NCBI GenBank assembly: GCA_003024985.2
Contig: PXIH01S0018019.1
From: Euperipatoides rowelli
Lineage: Eukaryota > Onychophora > Udeonychophora > Euonychophora > Peripatopsidae
Direction: 5' to 3' (one strand)
Length of the DNA: 13,150 nucleotides
Position 1 is the stretch's first letter. Each line of letters starts with the position of its first letter. Positions 1 to 7,084 of the stretch are shown one piece after another. A model generated the notes under the pieces. That model had not been told where the DNA came from and did no database searches. It saw only the letters and a program-made list of their open reading frames with translations. The position numbers and the translations under genes were made by a program.

Positions 1-241
1 TTTTATATTTTTTTTTTTTAACCAAGTGGAATAATTTTTTTAATAATTTTCTTTGATATGAAATCAAAAAAAAAAAAAATCCATTTTGTGTGACCTTTAA
101 TGGTGCATTGTATCCGCTTCATATTTCTCCTTTATGTGATTATTTTATATTCATACATACATCGTAGTAGGCGAAAATCAAATCTCCTTTATTAATCTTA
201 TTCATTGTATATTATTATCTTCTTAGGTGTTGCTTTTGTAA
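1..241. other. AT-rich flank without a recognised gene
   Basis: Strongly AT-rich sequence with short T and A runs (for example A12 near 67-78). I see no coding block, RNA gene or repeat structure in either direction. It may be a more decayed upstream part of the LINE remnant that follows, but no RT motif is visible. Confidence 0.5.
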
Positions 242-329
242 TTGTATGACATATCTTTTTATGTGATGTTAATAAATTATATTAAAAGGGTAGAATTCAC
301 TTTTTTTTTTAAATATACCCAGTGTATAT

Positions 330-992
330 TTAAACTGATTAAATATAAACAGATTTATTTTATCAATAATGAAATTTTTTATGGTTATAAAAATTGTAAC
401 ATGCATAAAGACTTGCGTCTAATAACTGATGACAAACTCAATTTTTCCAAGCATATTGATTTTGTTGTCTAAAAAAAAAAAAATTCATTTTGACATTAGA
501 AATGTAATCAGTTTTATGAATATTTCTGTTTTTAAATTCTTATACTGCATGTCTCTTTTATATAATCAATAATAGATTAGGCACATTGGGCATATTGGAT
601 CTTGAATCAAGCTGACATCAAAAAATTTGAAAAAAATATATAGATCCTTAACAAAATACATAAATGGTTATCATCTTTCATATGAGGAAAAACTGTATAG
701 ATTGTAAGATATCATAACTCCCTTCCAACGTTTATTGTGACAGGACATTATGTTTAAGGAAATTGTTGTTTGGGGCAATCAAAATAAAGTATTCTTATTA
801 TCTCAATCTATTACCAGAATAAAACATAATTATAAAATCCGTATTAAAAGAATGTCATCAACAAGATATAAAAAGAGTATTAATTATAGGGGCATATCGT
901 TCTGGTATCTGCTTCCTTCTGAACTCTTTATTGATCCTACATATAAGAGCTTTAAAAAAGGATTGGATGATTTACCTAAAATCTCTATGTAA
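330..992 (+). pseudogene. CR1/Jockey-like reverse transcriptase C-terminus (broken)
   Basis: Two readable blocks are joined by stops and frame changes. The first (to the stop at 470-472) ends in KDLRLITDDKLNFSKHIDFV. This matches the segment after the RT active site in CR1/Jockey elements (pattern DLG-x-x-DxKLxFxxHI). An A-run right after it shifts the frame. Then GYHLSYEEKLYRL (about 664-702) and the block 750-992 follow. The latter contains FWYLLPSEL and YKSFKKGLDDL, resembling the WNxLP...FKxxLD ending typical of these proteins. The YADD active site is not present. The similarity is from memory of family patterns, not from a search. Confidence 0.6.
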
Positions 993-1220
993 ATGTGATT
1001 ATAATTATAGGAATGAATCCTTTGAAATTTTTTAATATGTTATTATTTTGAGTGGTATTCATAATTGAGTATTGATTGGTTTGCTTTTTCGTTTTGATAC
1101 ATTGATTTTCATGAAATAATACATTACATACTTTGTGCTATTTTTTGTTTGATTATATTGTTTTTATTTGTTATAAGTTATGATCTAAAAAAATAAATTT
1201 TGATTTAACGCAGTAATTAG

Positions 1221-1240
1221 AATAAATAAATAAATAAATA
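1221..1240 (+). repeat. (AATA)5 microsatellite, probable LINE tail
   Basis: Five tandem AATA units end the CR1/Jockey-like remnant. The position after the coding block and 3' region fits a retrotransposon tail. It is also an ordinary microsatellite by itself. Confidence 0.6.
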
Positions 1241-1252
1241 TACAGTTCCCCG

Positions 1253-1287
1253 TTTTTTTTTTTTTTTTTTTTTTTGGGGGGGGGGGG
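1253..1287. repeat. T23-G12 double homopolymer
   Basis: Twenty-three T are followed directly by twelve G, preceded by CCCCG. This is either a real mononucleotide tract pair or an assembly or library artefact. It lies just past the tail of the upstream LINE remnant. Confidence 0.8.
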
Positions 1288-1555
1288 TCTTAAAAAGATA
1301 ATTAATTGAAAAACATATATACTCAATACAGTTCAAATTACTTGTACTGAATGTTGGAAAAGATACGATATTAAACACTTTAATAACACCAAAAATTATT
1401 CATTACCTAAAACTTGATAAAATTTATCATACAACTTTCTAAAACAGTTTATTTTCAATTTTTAAATATTTTTCATTTAAAAAAGTTCAATATTAAATAT
1501 TTTGTGAATTTGGACTATTAAATTTAAATTTAAATATTGCTTAAACTTTTTACAG

Positions 1556-1763
1556 ATTCTTTGTTACAGAAAAACAGTATTTTTATGACTTATATATAAA
1601 AGATGAGGTAATTCAAGATAAAATGTATTTATTAGTCAAAAAAGCTTTTAAACAGGCTACTCATTTTGTGAAAGATCCACTAAATATAAGCCACAAGAGT
1701 CTGGTTTTAAGTTATTTGATTTGTAACAATAAAATTTTCTTTTTTAAAAAAATAGAGCTGTGA
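1556..1763 (+). other. Candidate terminal exon of an unrecognised host gene
   Basis: The frame is open from 1545 to the TGA at 1761-1763 and contains no stop for 72 codons in very AT-rich sequence. It is preceded by a plausible 3' splice acceptor (TTTTTACAG ending at 1555). Read after that AG, the peptide starts with FFVTEKQYFYDLYIKDEV, continues through MYLLVKKAFKQATHFVKD, and ends KKIEL. Residue mix is protein-like (D/E/K/Y rich, balanced) up to about codon 55, then turns lysine- and phenylalanine-rich. The only in-frame ATG is internal, so it would need an upstream exon, which I cannot identify. I do not recognise the protein. A transposon origin or a chance open frame are alternatives. 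Confidence 0.3.
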
Positions 1764-1765
1764 GG

Positions 1766-1783
1766 TTTTTTTTTTTTTAATAA
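1766..1783 (-). repeat. Poly(T)12 plus AATAAAA, possible tail of a minus-strand retroelement
   Basis: T12 at 1766-1777 is followed by AATAAAA. On the minus strand this reads TTTTATT then A12, the kind of 3' end retroelements leave. The same arrangement recurs at 11042-11062. No body of the element is recognisable on the higher-coordinate side. Confidence 0.3.
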
Positions 1784-2334
1784 AACAAATTAAGGTCAAT
1801 AAAAATTTGTCTAACTACACCATAAAGTATAATTTAGGTTTCTGGCCTACATAATTGAGATTGTCAAGGATAAATTTGTTCAAAAAAACAAACTTAAACT
1901 ATTGTATGTGTAAATTGTAAAGTTTTAAAGTTATATTTGTCTGGAATGTCCAATTGTTTGTAAAATATTGGAGCATTCAAAATATAGAACTAAAAAAGGC
2001 ATAACTGCAGAATTCCCCATCACTGGAAAAAAATTTAACAATCCTCGATTATTATTTTTTTCCTAATAATTTGCTTTTATAATAAAATAATGACTAAAGA
2101 TATTTATTTAATTTCCCTTCAATTTGAAAAATATATTTTTTAAAAAAAACATGTAAATTTTCTTGTCGCTCTAACATGCCCCTGAACGTTATCTCATTAC
2201 TGATTCAGTAATATTAATCAAACTATTTGCTGGTTTATAGCACTAGAGGATTTAGAAGAACCACTCACAAATGCTTCCTTCATCAAAAATATCTGAAGTG
2301 AATTGCAATAAAGTCTTTTTCTAAAAATCAGAAT
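1784..2334. other. Stretch with no recognised gene
   Basis: About 550 bases of AT-rich sequence. I find no coding block, no RT motif and no clear repeat in either strand. Scattered A/T homopolymers (for example around 2143-2151) are the only structure. Confidence 0.5.
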
Positions 2335-2353
2335 TTAACCCTTTCCACTCCAC
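2335..2353 (+). repeat. TTAA plus 15-bp terminal inverted repeat, left copy
   Basis: TTAA at 2335-2338 is followed by CCCTTTCCACTCCAC (2339-2353). The exact reverse complement followed by TTAA occurs at 3502-3520. A TTAA target duplication with inverted repeats starting CCC is the signature of piggyBac-type elements. No transposase is seen, so at most this is a non-autonomous (MITE-like) copy. Confidence 0.4.
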
Positions 2354-2451
2354 TCACGGTTATATTAAGACATTTTTTCTTTAGAATTCATCAGTTCAAC
2401 AATCATTATTAGCCTCAAAAATGCTTAAAATTTAGTAAATTTATGTTCAAN

Positions 2452-3509
2452 GTTGATCAAGTATAAACAAATAGCCATGATAAATAATAAAATGTATTCA
2501 GACTTTAAAACACATGAACAATCGTTATTGCAAGGGTCACCGTTGTCATCATTACTCTACTCAATTTATGTGATAGATTTGATTAAAAAAATAGAGTCAA
2601 ATATAGATGGGATTTTTTTGCATGGAAAATTGTTTGGTTTGAAAACACTTACCTATATTGATGACACTTCTAACTTTGTAAAGAACAAGCAGGAGTTGAA
2701 GACAGTATATCAAATTTTTCGCCAGGATTGGTAATAAATATGCAAAAATCTTATGTGTATGATTTGAAGTTAAGTAGAAATGTTTCATTTATGGATTGTA
2801 ATGCTTCTCATTTGATGATATTGGGAATACAGTTTCCAGTTGTTGGCTCAAAATATTTGTTGAAAACAATGACATTGCAATTACAGAGCGGGAGATAAAA
2901 TGCAGAAAATCAAAATGGCTACTAATAATTGGGGGGAAAAAGTTAAACTGATAAATATGCTTGTAGTTCCTACGATGATTTATAATATGCCATTTGTAAA
3001 TTTGAATGAGAAATATTTGCAGTGTTTTTATAGAATGGTGTCAAATATATTGTTTGGAAAGTTTAAAATATTGGCGAGGCAGAAAATGGTATATCCAATA
3101 AAGAAGGGTGGTTTGCAATTGATGGATTTAAAAGTTTTAAATAAGGTAGTAATGGTAAACTTTGTTAGAAAGATGAGAGAATCCTTTTCATTCATGGAGA
3201 GGTTGATGTTCTATCCTGAGTTGGTGAAAGATAATTTTATGAAGAAGTGGTTTGCATTATACAAGGAAATGGAGATGAATCAAATTGATGAGGGTAAAAT
3301 TCAATATAAAAAATTACAAAAACAAGGTTTAGAAGCTGACATTAATTTTAAAAGTTATAAGAATTGTATGGTAAATTTGTCCATATTTAAAGGTCTTGAC
3401 TTAAACTGATGGGTTATATGGCAAACTTTGCATATAAATTTGTTTTGAAAATTTTACCAACAAAAGAAAGGCTGGTATCAATAAACNAATGCAATTTTAA
3501 TGTGGAGTG
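2452..3509 (+). pseudogene. LINE A ORF2 remnant: reverse transcriptase core, thumb and start of C-terminal domain (L1/Tx1-like)
   Basis: In order: RT motif QGSPLSSLLYSIYV (about 2537-2578); the catalytic box YIDD at 2654-2665; a block after one frame change with INMQKSYVY and ILGIQF (about 2737-2835); the thumb region from 2900 with LINMLVVPTMIYNMPFV, FYRMVSNILFGKFK and KKGGLQLMDLKVLNK; and after the stop at 3407-3409 in another frame KFVLKILPTKERLVSIN (to 3486). These match L1/Tx1-type LINE ORF2 proteins, whose RT copies element RNA at the nicked target. Endonuclease and RT motifs 1-3 are missing because the fragment begins at the N at 2451. At least three frame breaks make it non-functional. 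It shares FGKFK and NNK blocks with LINE D, so they are one related family. Confidence 0.85.
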
Positions 3510-3520
3510 GAAAGGGTTAA
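3502..3520 (-). repeat. TTAA plus 15-bp terminal inverted repeat, right copy
   Basis: GTGGAGTGGAAAGGG (3502-3516) plus TTAA (3517-3520) is the exact inverted partner of 2335-2353. Its first bases can also be read as part of the LINE A frame (Asn-Val-Glu before a zinc-finger Cys position). The two explanations therefore compete, and the N at 3487 makes this end uncertain. Confidence 0.4.
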
Positions 3521-3829
3521 AACATTTTTAATTACTTACCTTTCTAACGTGGCCAAAGACAGACAATCTCCCTTAACGAATATAGGCTATGGCTACTGTA
3601 ACTTAGAGATCCTATACTGTAACTTCTACAATATCCCCCCCCCAGTGTGCGATATGAGTACAATCAATCACATGATCTATTAAAAACTAAACTAGCCAAA
3701 ATATTATTTAATTTCTTTAAAAATAATATTAATATACTAATTGCAATAAATACCATTATAAAACATTAGTTTATCTATCTATTTTGAGGGAATAATATTA
3801 TACAACTCTAGTTTATAATAATGTCAAAA
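3510..3829. other. Non-LINE sequence interrupting LINE A
   Basis: LINE coding stops near 3509 and resumes at 3831, just after the N at 3830. The 320 bases between contain no coding signal. They have C9 at 3635-3643 and a short direct repeat (ACTGTAACTT, twice, 20 bases apart, near 3595-3624). It could be an insertion into the zinc-finger codons of LINE A, or sequence misplaced during scaffolding. Confidence 0.5.
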
Positions 3830-3830
3830 N

Positions 3831-4067
3831 TTTGCAATATGGAAAAGCAGATGCATGAAGATTTTTCAACACTGTGATCTGAATGATTTGTCACAATTTA
3901 TAAATAAAGAGTTGATAAAGCATTATTCGAAAGATCCGATCCATTCTCATTGGCCAAGGAGCAAATGGATAGAATTTGGGATAGAAATTAGAAGTTCATT
4001 TAGAAGATCAAGGAATAGAATTGGAGAGGTTAATGTGGACAGTTATGTTGAAGGAGGGACTTTTTAA
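3831..4067 (+). pseudogene. LINE A ORF2 C-terminus: zinc-finger half and tail
   Basis: Just after the N the frame reads FCNMEKQMHE, then with one frame change IFQHCDLNDLSQFINKEL and on to the stop TAA at 4065-4067. Cys...His...His-Cys spacing is like the second half of the CCHC motif that closes L1/Tx1-type ORF2 proteins. In LINE B the whole motif is visible (CPFC...EHLF...C). The last 60 residues are basic (RSSFRRSRNR). The first half of the motif is cut off by the interrupting sequence at 3510-3829. Confidence 0.6.
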
Positions 4068-4226
4068 GGAAGAATGATAAATATAAGCACAAGTTTGAAG
4101 ACTGATTTCCAAAGAATTGTATAAGGAAAAGTATGTATTCGTGAACTATATAATATGTATTAGGACTATTGTAATTAATAATTTAATTTTATAGTGGTGT
4201 TACAGATTTTTGAGTTTATGTAGTAT
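4068..4226 (+). other. Probable LINE A 3' untranslated region
   Basis: AT-rich non-coding sequence directly after the LINE A stop. No own poly(A) end is distinguishable before the short insertion that begins after 4243. Confidence 0.35.
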
Positions 4227-4411
4227 AAAGATACATTATCAATTATATTTTCTAATAGGTTTATTTATAAGTTATTGATTAAGGTGGGTTAATGATTACA
4301 AGTAATGTTAAGTTCTTATGAACGCACATTAAAATTATAGTAAGCTATTTGTAGATAAATAACTTCAAATAGAGTAAATTTAATTTTTTAAAAAAAAGAT
4401 ACATTATCAAT
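4227..4411 (+). mobile_element. Short poly(A) retro-insertion with target-site duplication
   Basis: AAAGATACATTATCAAT occurs at 4227-4243 and again at 4395-4411, directly after an A8 run (4390-4397). A direct repeat of 14-17 bp around a roughly 150-bp body ending in A's is the layout left by target-primed reverse transcription. The body (4244-4394) has no coding content and no obvious tRNA-like A/B boxes. It may be a severely 5'-truncated LINE 3' end or a SINE. The 5' end of the duplication is ambiguous by three A's, since the tail also ends in A. Confidence 0.6.
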
Positions 4412-4535
4412 AAATAAAAAATAGGTTTTGAAAGCAAAAAATAATTAGCAACAGTCACCTTATCTGCAATGGACATTGCTTTGTATTTGAAACATTGTGT
4501 AAAATGTCTTATGTCTTCTATTATGGATTGTAATT
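4412..4535. other. AT-rich spacer between two retroelement ends
   Basis: Lies between the short insertion and the 3' tail of the opposite-strand LINE B. No feature is seen. Confidence 0.4.
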
Positions 4536-5565
4536 GTTTATTTATTTATTTTTTTAATTTTATTAAAGCATCCTAAATACATACAATATTATTTACAAAA
4601 CTTCAATTAATCAAACTTATAACAATAAGTCTTGTAACTATTTTTTTTCCATTAGAAAAAATAAAAATTAATACCTTACATTTTGATATAAACCAAAAAT
4701 GAATTAAAAAAATGCCAGCTTAAAATTATAAAATTGATATCATCATGGCACCTTTATCCCAATGTGCATCAACATAATTCTGATCCTTAACAAACAAATT
4801 CCTCACATACATATGATGTAATTCACTCAAAATTGTTCTTTGTAACCCCACACATTAATTACTCTGGAACACAATTGTACATCTATATTTCCAGATAGAA
4901 AACCAAATTAACCATATCATCTTCCAAAACCTATTTGGATAATTCCTGATATTACTAGACATAATATTTCCCCTCTGACCCGTCTTAAAACTAATATAGG
5001 CTACTCAAATACATTATCATACACACCTCTTATACATGAACCTGAAAACAAATGTTCCATTTCTTCATCATAATCCTTACAGAAAGGACATTCAACATTA
5101 GCAGTTCTCATTATTCCTATTCTCTTAAGCCTAGTCCTAGTAGGCAAAATATTTAATGAAACTTTTATTATAAAATTTGCAAAATTGTATTATAATATTT
5201 GTAGCCCCTAAAAATTTAGTTGTCTTTAAATTCACATCTTTATTAATTTTCTATACATTAAATACCCATTCATCAGTTCCAAGCAATAATTCACTAAGTT
5301 TCTTTGTATTAATATTTGTAATATTTTTAATTCCCATCAAGGTTTTAATGTCATCATAATTATGGAACCAACTATTAAACAATTTATCCTTAATATACTC
5401 TTGATTAATCAAAATTAAATTCAAACAAGGATCTTGTTTAATATTATTATTAACAATATTATAGTCTTGAATTTTTTTAAAATTATATAAATCCAAAAGA
5501 CCCAAGCCACCATATTTACCCGGTAGTCTGANATGATACTTCTCTTAGCAAACAAATTGTTGGCT
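4536..5565 (-). mobile_element. LINE B, 5'-truncated minus-strand L1/Tx1-like copy with 3' tail
   Basis: On the minus strand it runs from the end of the RT thumb region (about 5565) through the C-terminal zinc finger to a 3' region. That region ends at about 4536-4565 in TTTAATAAAATTAAAAAAA followed by (AAAT)n. The tail orientation agrees with the coding strand. The left neighbour on the + strand is the 3' end of LINE A, so the two LINEs are tail-to-tail. Nothing of endonuclease or RT core is present. Confidence 0.7.
4725..5565 (-). pseudogene. LINE B ORF2 C-terminal domain with CCHC zinc finger (broken)
   Basis: Reading from high to low: FAKRSI, an N at 5532, then RLPGKYGGLGLLDLYNF. This is the conserved KRS-x-LP-x-x-x-GGLGL-x-D-L junction after the L1 thumb. 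Later comes ILPTRTRLKRIGIMRTANVE, then CPFC (5079-5090), EHLF (His at 5052-5054) and Cys at 5034-5036. This gives a C-x2-C-x8-H-x5-C finger, found at the end of L1/Tx1-type ORF2 proteins and thought to bind nucleic acid. A stop (TAG) at 5001-5003 breaks the frame. Coding resumes in another frame with FWKMIWLIWFSIWKYR, ending near 4725. Frame changes near 5190-5250 also occur. Confidence 0.75.
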
Positions 5566-5608
5566 GATGAGTGTGTACTTGTACATTCGGTCGTGTTATC
5601 ATAGGTGG

Positions 5609-5618
5609 TAGAGATGGG
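5609..5618 (+). repeat. hAT left terminal inverted repeat
   Basis: TAGAGATGGG, paired with CCCATCTTTA at the right end. It follows directly on the 8-bp duplication copy at 5601-5608. Confidence 0.7.
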
Positions 5619-5624
5619 AATTTC

Positions 5625-5712
5625 TGCTCTTTTCAAGGAACAGTTGTTCTCTGATCCCGTTCTTTTTTTTAACTGTTCTTTAACCTGCTCTTTTGAGAAC
5701 AGTTGTTCTTTA
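5625..5712. repeat. hAT left subterminal motif cluster
   Basis: Repeated CTGTTCTT/AAGAACAG-type words in both orientations. Two copies of GAACA-GT-TGTTC lie at 5638-5649 and 5697-5708, each an inverted pair with a 2-base centre. Similar words recur near the right end (about 6700-6792). The arrangement suggests transposase binding sites, by analogy with the subterminal repeats of Ac. Confidence 0.5.
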
Positions 5713-6114
5713 AGGATTTGCCTTCTCTGTGTATTATCAAAAGAGCAAGACAGTAATTTAAAAAGAAAAGTAGGCCTACAATAATTGAAATAAAAATCAA
5801 TGATTGAGTTGTATCAATAATATGTTTCTTGCAAATGAAGCTTGTTTTTAAAAAAAATTAATTGAATATAACATAGAAACATCAGATTTATTTTTTAAAA
5901 ATACTGGTATGGTAATTATTATTCTTTTTTAAAAAATTGACTTATTAGCGGTTAGAATTAAGCATAAAATTGGAAATAAATAAATCAATTACCATTTAAT
6001 TCAAAGATCAAAATTGTTTATAAACAAAAAGAATGGTAGTAAATAGGAGTTTCTGAAAGTAGCAGAACAGATTTTACCTATAGACCTCTGCTCAATGAAT
6101 ACAACAATTACGCC

Positions 6115-6540
6115 TACAGATGACAATTTTCTGAACTAAAGACCAGATCAGTTTGTTCTTCAAAGCCCAACACATGACAATTCCCTAAACTAAAGAACAG
6201 AGAGCATATCAGGCTGTTCCTGTTCAGTATGTACTGCTGGTCTGTTCTTCGAATCGAAGCGTGAACTAAAGAAGAGAGAGTAGATGAGTCTGTTCTTCAA
6301 AGTGCAGACACATGCCAATTCCCAGAATTAAAGAACAGAGAGCAGATGAGGCTATTCCTGTTCAGTGTGTACTGTTGGTCTGTTCCAAGGTTAGTAAAGG
6401 AGTAGCTGTTCTTCGAATCGAAGTGTGAACTAAAGAACAGAAAGCAGATCAGTCTGTTCTTCAAAGAGCCAACACATGCCAATTCCCTGAACTAAAGAAC
6501 ATAGAGCAGCTCAGACTGCTCAGGCTGTGGCTGTTCTACG
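6115..6540 (+). repeat. Internal tandem array in the hAT element, about 137-164 bp units
   Basis: Unit starts (T[CT]TGTTCTTCAAAG) are at 6152, 6289 and 6453, giving periods of 137 and 164. The longer second unit carries 27 extra bases near 6385-6411. A partial unit precedes (from about 6115) and the third is truncated. Each unit contains in order TGTTCTTCAAAG, ACACATG-CAATTCC, GAACTAAAGAACAGAGAGCA, and, in the first two, TGTTCAGT-TGTACTG and TTCTTCGAATCGAAG. CTGTTC words lie in both orientations inside each unit. Confidence 0.75.
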
Positions 6541-6699
6541 CAATGTTGATTGAAATAAATATAAGTTTTAATAATAACATTAGGATTATTTAAAAAATAT
6601 TTAATATTAAAATGTTTCTTTATTACTTCTAATTATCATTTTAATTTTTAAAATGTTTAATCATTAAATTTAATAAAAAAAAATTCCCTGGAGCAGCTA

Positions 6700-6792
6700 A
6701 AGAACAGAACAGAATAGGCATTTGATCAACCAAGGAACAGGTTCTTCCTGTTCAGTAGAAAGAACAGGTGAGAAAGAGCTGGCTGTTCTTTT
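6700..6792. repeat. hAT right subterminal motif cluster
   Basis: At least six GAACAG/CTGTTC words in both orientations, including AAAGAACAGAACAG near 6699-6712 and GGCTGTTCTTTT at 6781-6792. It mirrors the cluster at the left end. Confidence 0.5.
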
Positions 6793-6796
6793 AGTC

Positions 6797-6806
6797 CCCA
6801 TCTTTA
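6797..6806 (-). repeat. hAT right terminal inverted repeat
   Basis: CCCATCTTTA, reverse complement TAAAGATGGG, differs from the left end at one position. It is followed by ATACGTGG at 6807-6814. Confidence 0.7.
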
Positions 6807-6821
6807 ATACGTGGTGCGCAG

Positions 6822-6874
6822 TATAGGTCTCTTAGTAATAAATTACTAAGTAATTTATTACTAAGAGGCTTATA
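6822..6874. repeat. 53-bp inverted repeat (hairpin), 24-bp arms
   Basis: Arms 6822-6845 and 6851-6874 match at 22 of 24 positions, with the inner 17 perfect (CTCTTAGTAATAAATTA), around a 5-base centre CTAAG. It starts 8 bases beyond the hAT right duplication. The short loop and AT-rich stem argue against a microRNA precursor. It may be a miniature palindromic element remnant. Confidence 0.75.
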
Positions 6875-7084
6875 AACTATATATAGAGCTTCATTGAATT
6901 TCCAGTGTTGAGGAAATCTGAAGTTTTACCCTAAAAAACTAATGATATTTAATAATATTCTTTAAATAAAAAACATATAAGCTTACATTGTCTTGTTTGA
7001 TTGTTGGGAATTTAGATTCAACATGGACTTGTAAAATAACATAAATAAATACTAGATGAAATAATTAAATATCACATTAAATTT
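6875..7084. other. Spacer with no recognised feature
   Basis: AT-rich sequence between the hairpin and the broken-off end of LINE C. No coding or repeat structure is seen. Confidence 0.4.

Larger units (their letters stand above)
290..1240 (+). mobile_element. CR1/Jockey-type non-LTR retrotransposon remnant, 5'-truncated
   Basis: This is the 3' part of a LINE: decayed C-terminal RT coding sequence (about 330-992), a short AT-rich 3' untranslated region, and a terminal (AATA)n run at 1221-1240. Simple-repeat tails rather than pure poly(A) are common in CR1/Jockey-group elements. The left boundary is uncertain because coding similarity fades before about 330. The element is dead, with several stops and frameshifts. 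The clade is inferred from the RT C-terminal pattern, so CR1, L2 or Jockey cannot be separated by eye. Confidence 0.6.
5601..6814. mobile_element. Non-autonomous hAT-type (Ac-like) DNA transposon with 8-bp target duplication
   Basis: The element spans 5609-6806 (1198 bp). Its ends are TAGAGATGGGA (left) and, reverse-complemented, TAAAGATGGGG (right), 9 of the first 10 positions matching. They are flanked by ATAGGTGG (5601-5608) and ATACGTGG (6807-6814), an 8-bp duplication with one difference. hAT elements make 8-bp duplications, and the maize Ac terminus is TAGGGATGAAA, so the ends fit the family well. No transposase fragment is seen in any frame, so it would need a transposase supplied in trans. 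The body has roughly twenty CTGTTC/GAACAG hexamers, dense at both ends and in a central array. hAT transposases are known to bind repeated subterminal motifs. The one TSD mismatch and unequal ends show it is not recent. Confidence 0.75.

Noticed and set aside
336-400. Protein similarity between 336-371 (LIKYKQIYFINN) and LINE A at 2453 (LIKYKQIAMINN)
   Set aside because: The following residues belong to different contexts: CR1/Jockey-type DLxxxxDDKLNFSKHI in one, and L1-type QGSPLS in the other. Most likely a chance match of Lys/Ile/Asn-rich words.
5637-5709. Glucocorticoid or androgen response elements
   Set aside because: The half-sites resemble AGAACA/TGTTCT but the spacer is two bases, not the required three. 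The words recur throughout a transposon, so transposon function is a simpler explanation.
6297-6482. Minus-strand open frame of 61 codons inside the hAT element
   Set aside because: It lies wholly in the tandem array, has no family resemblance, and is open only by chance.
6115-6540. CRISPR array
   Set aside because: Units are over 130 bases without a repeat-spacer pattern, in a eukaryotic transposon setting.
6822-6874. MicroRNA precursor
   Set aside because: The loop is only 5 bases and the stem only 24 bp of almost pure A/T, unlike a Drosha/Dicer substrate.
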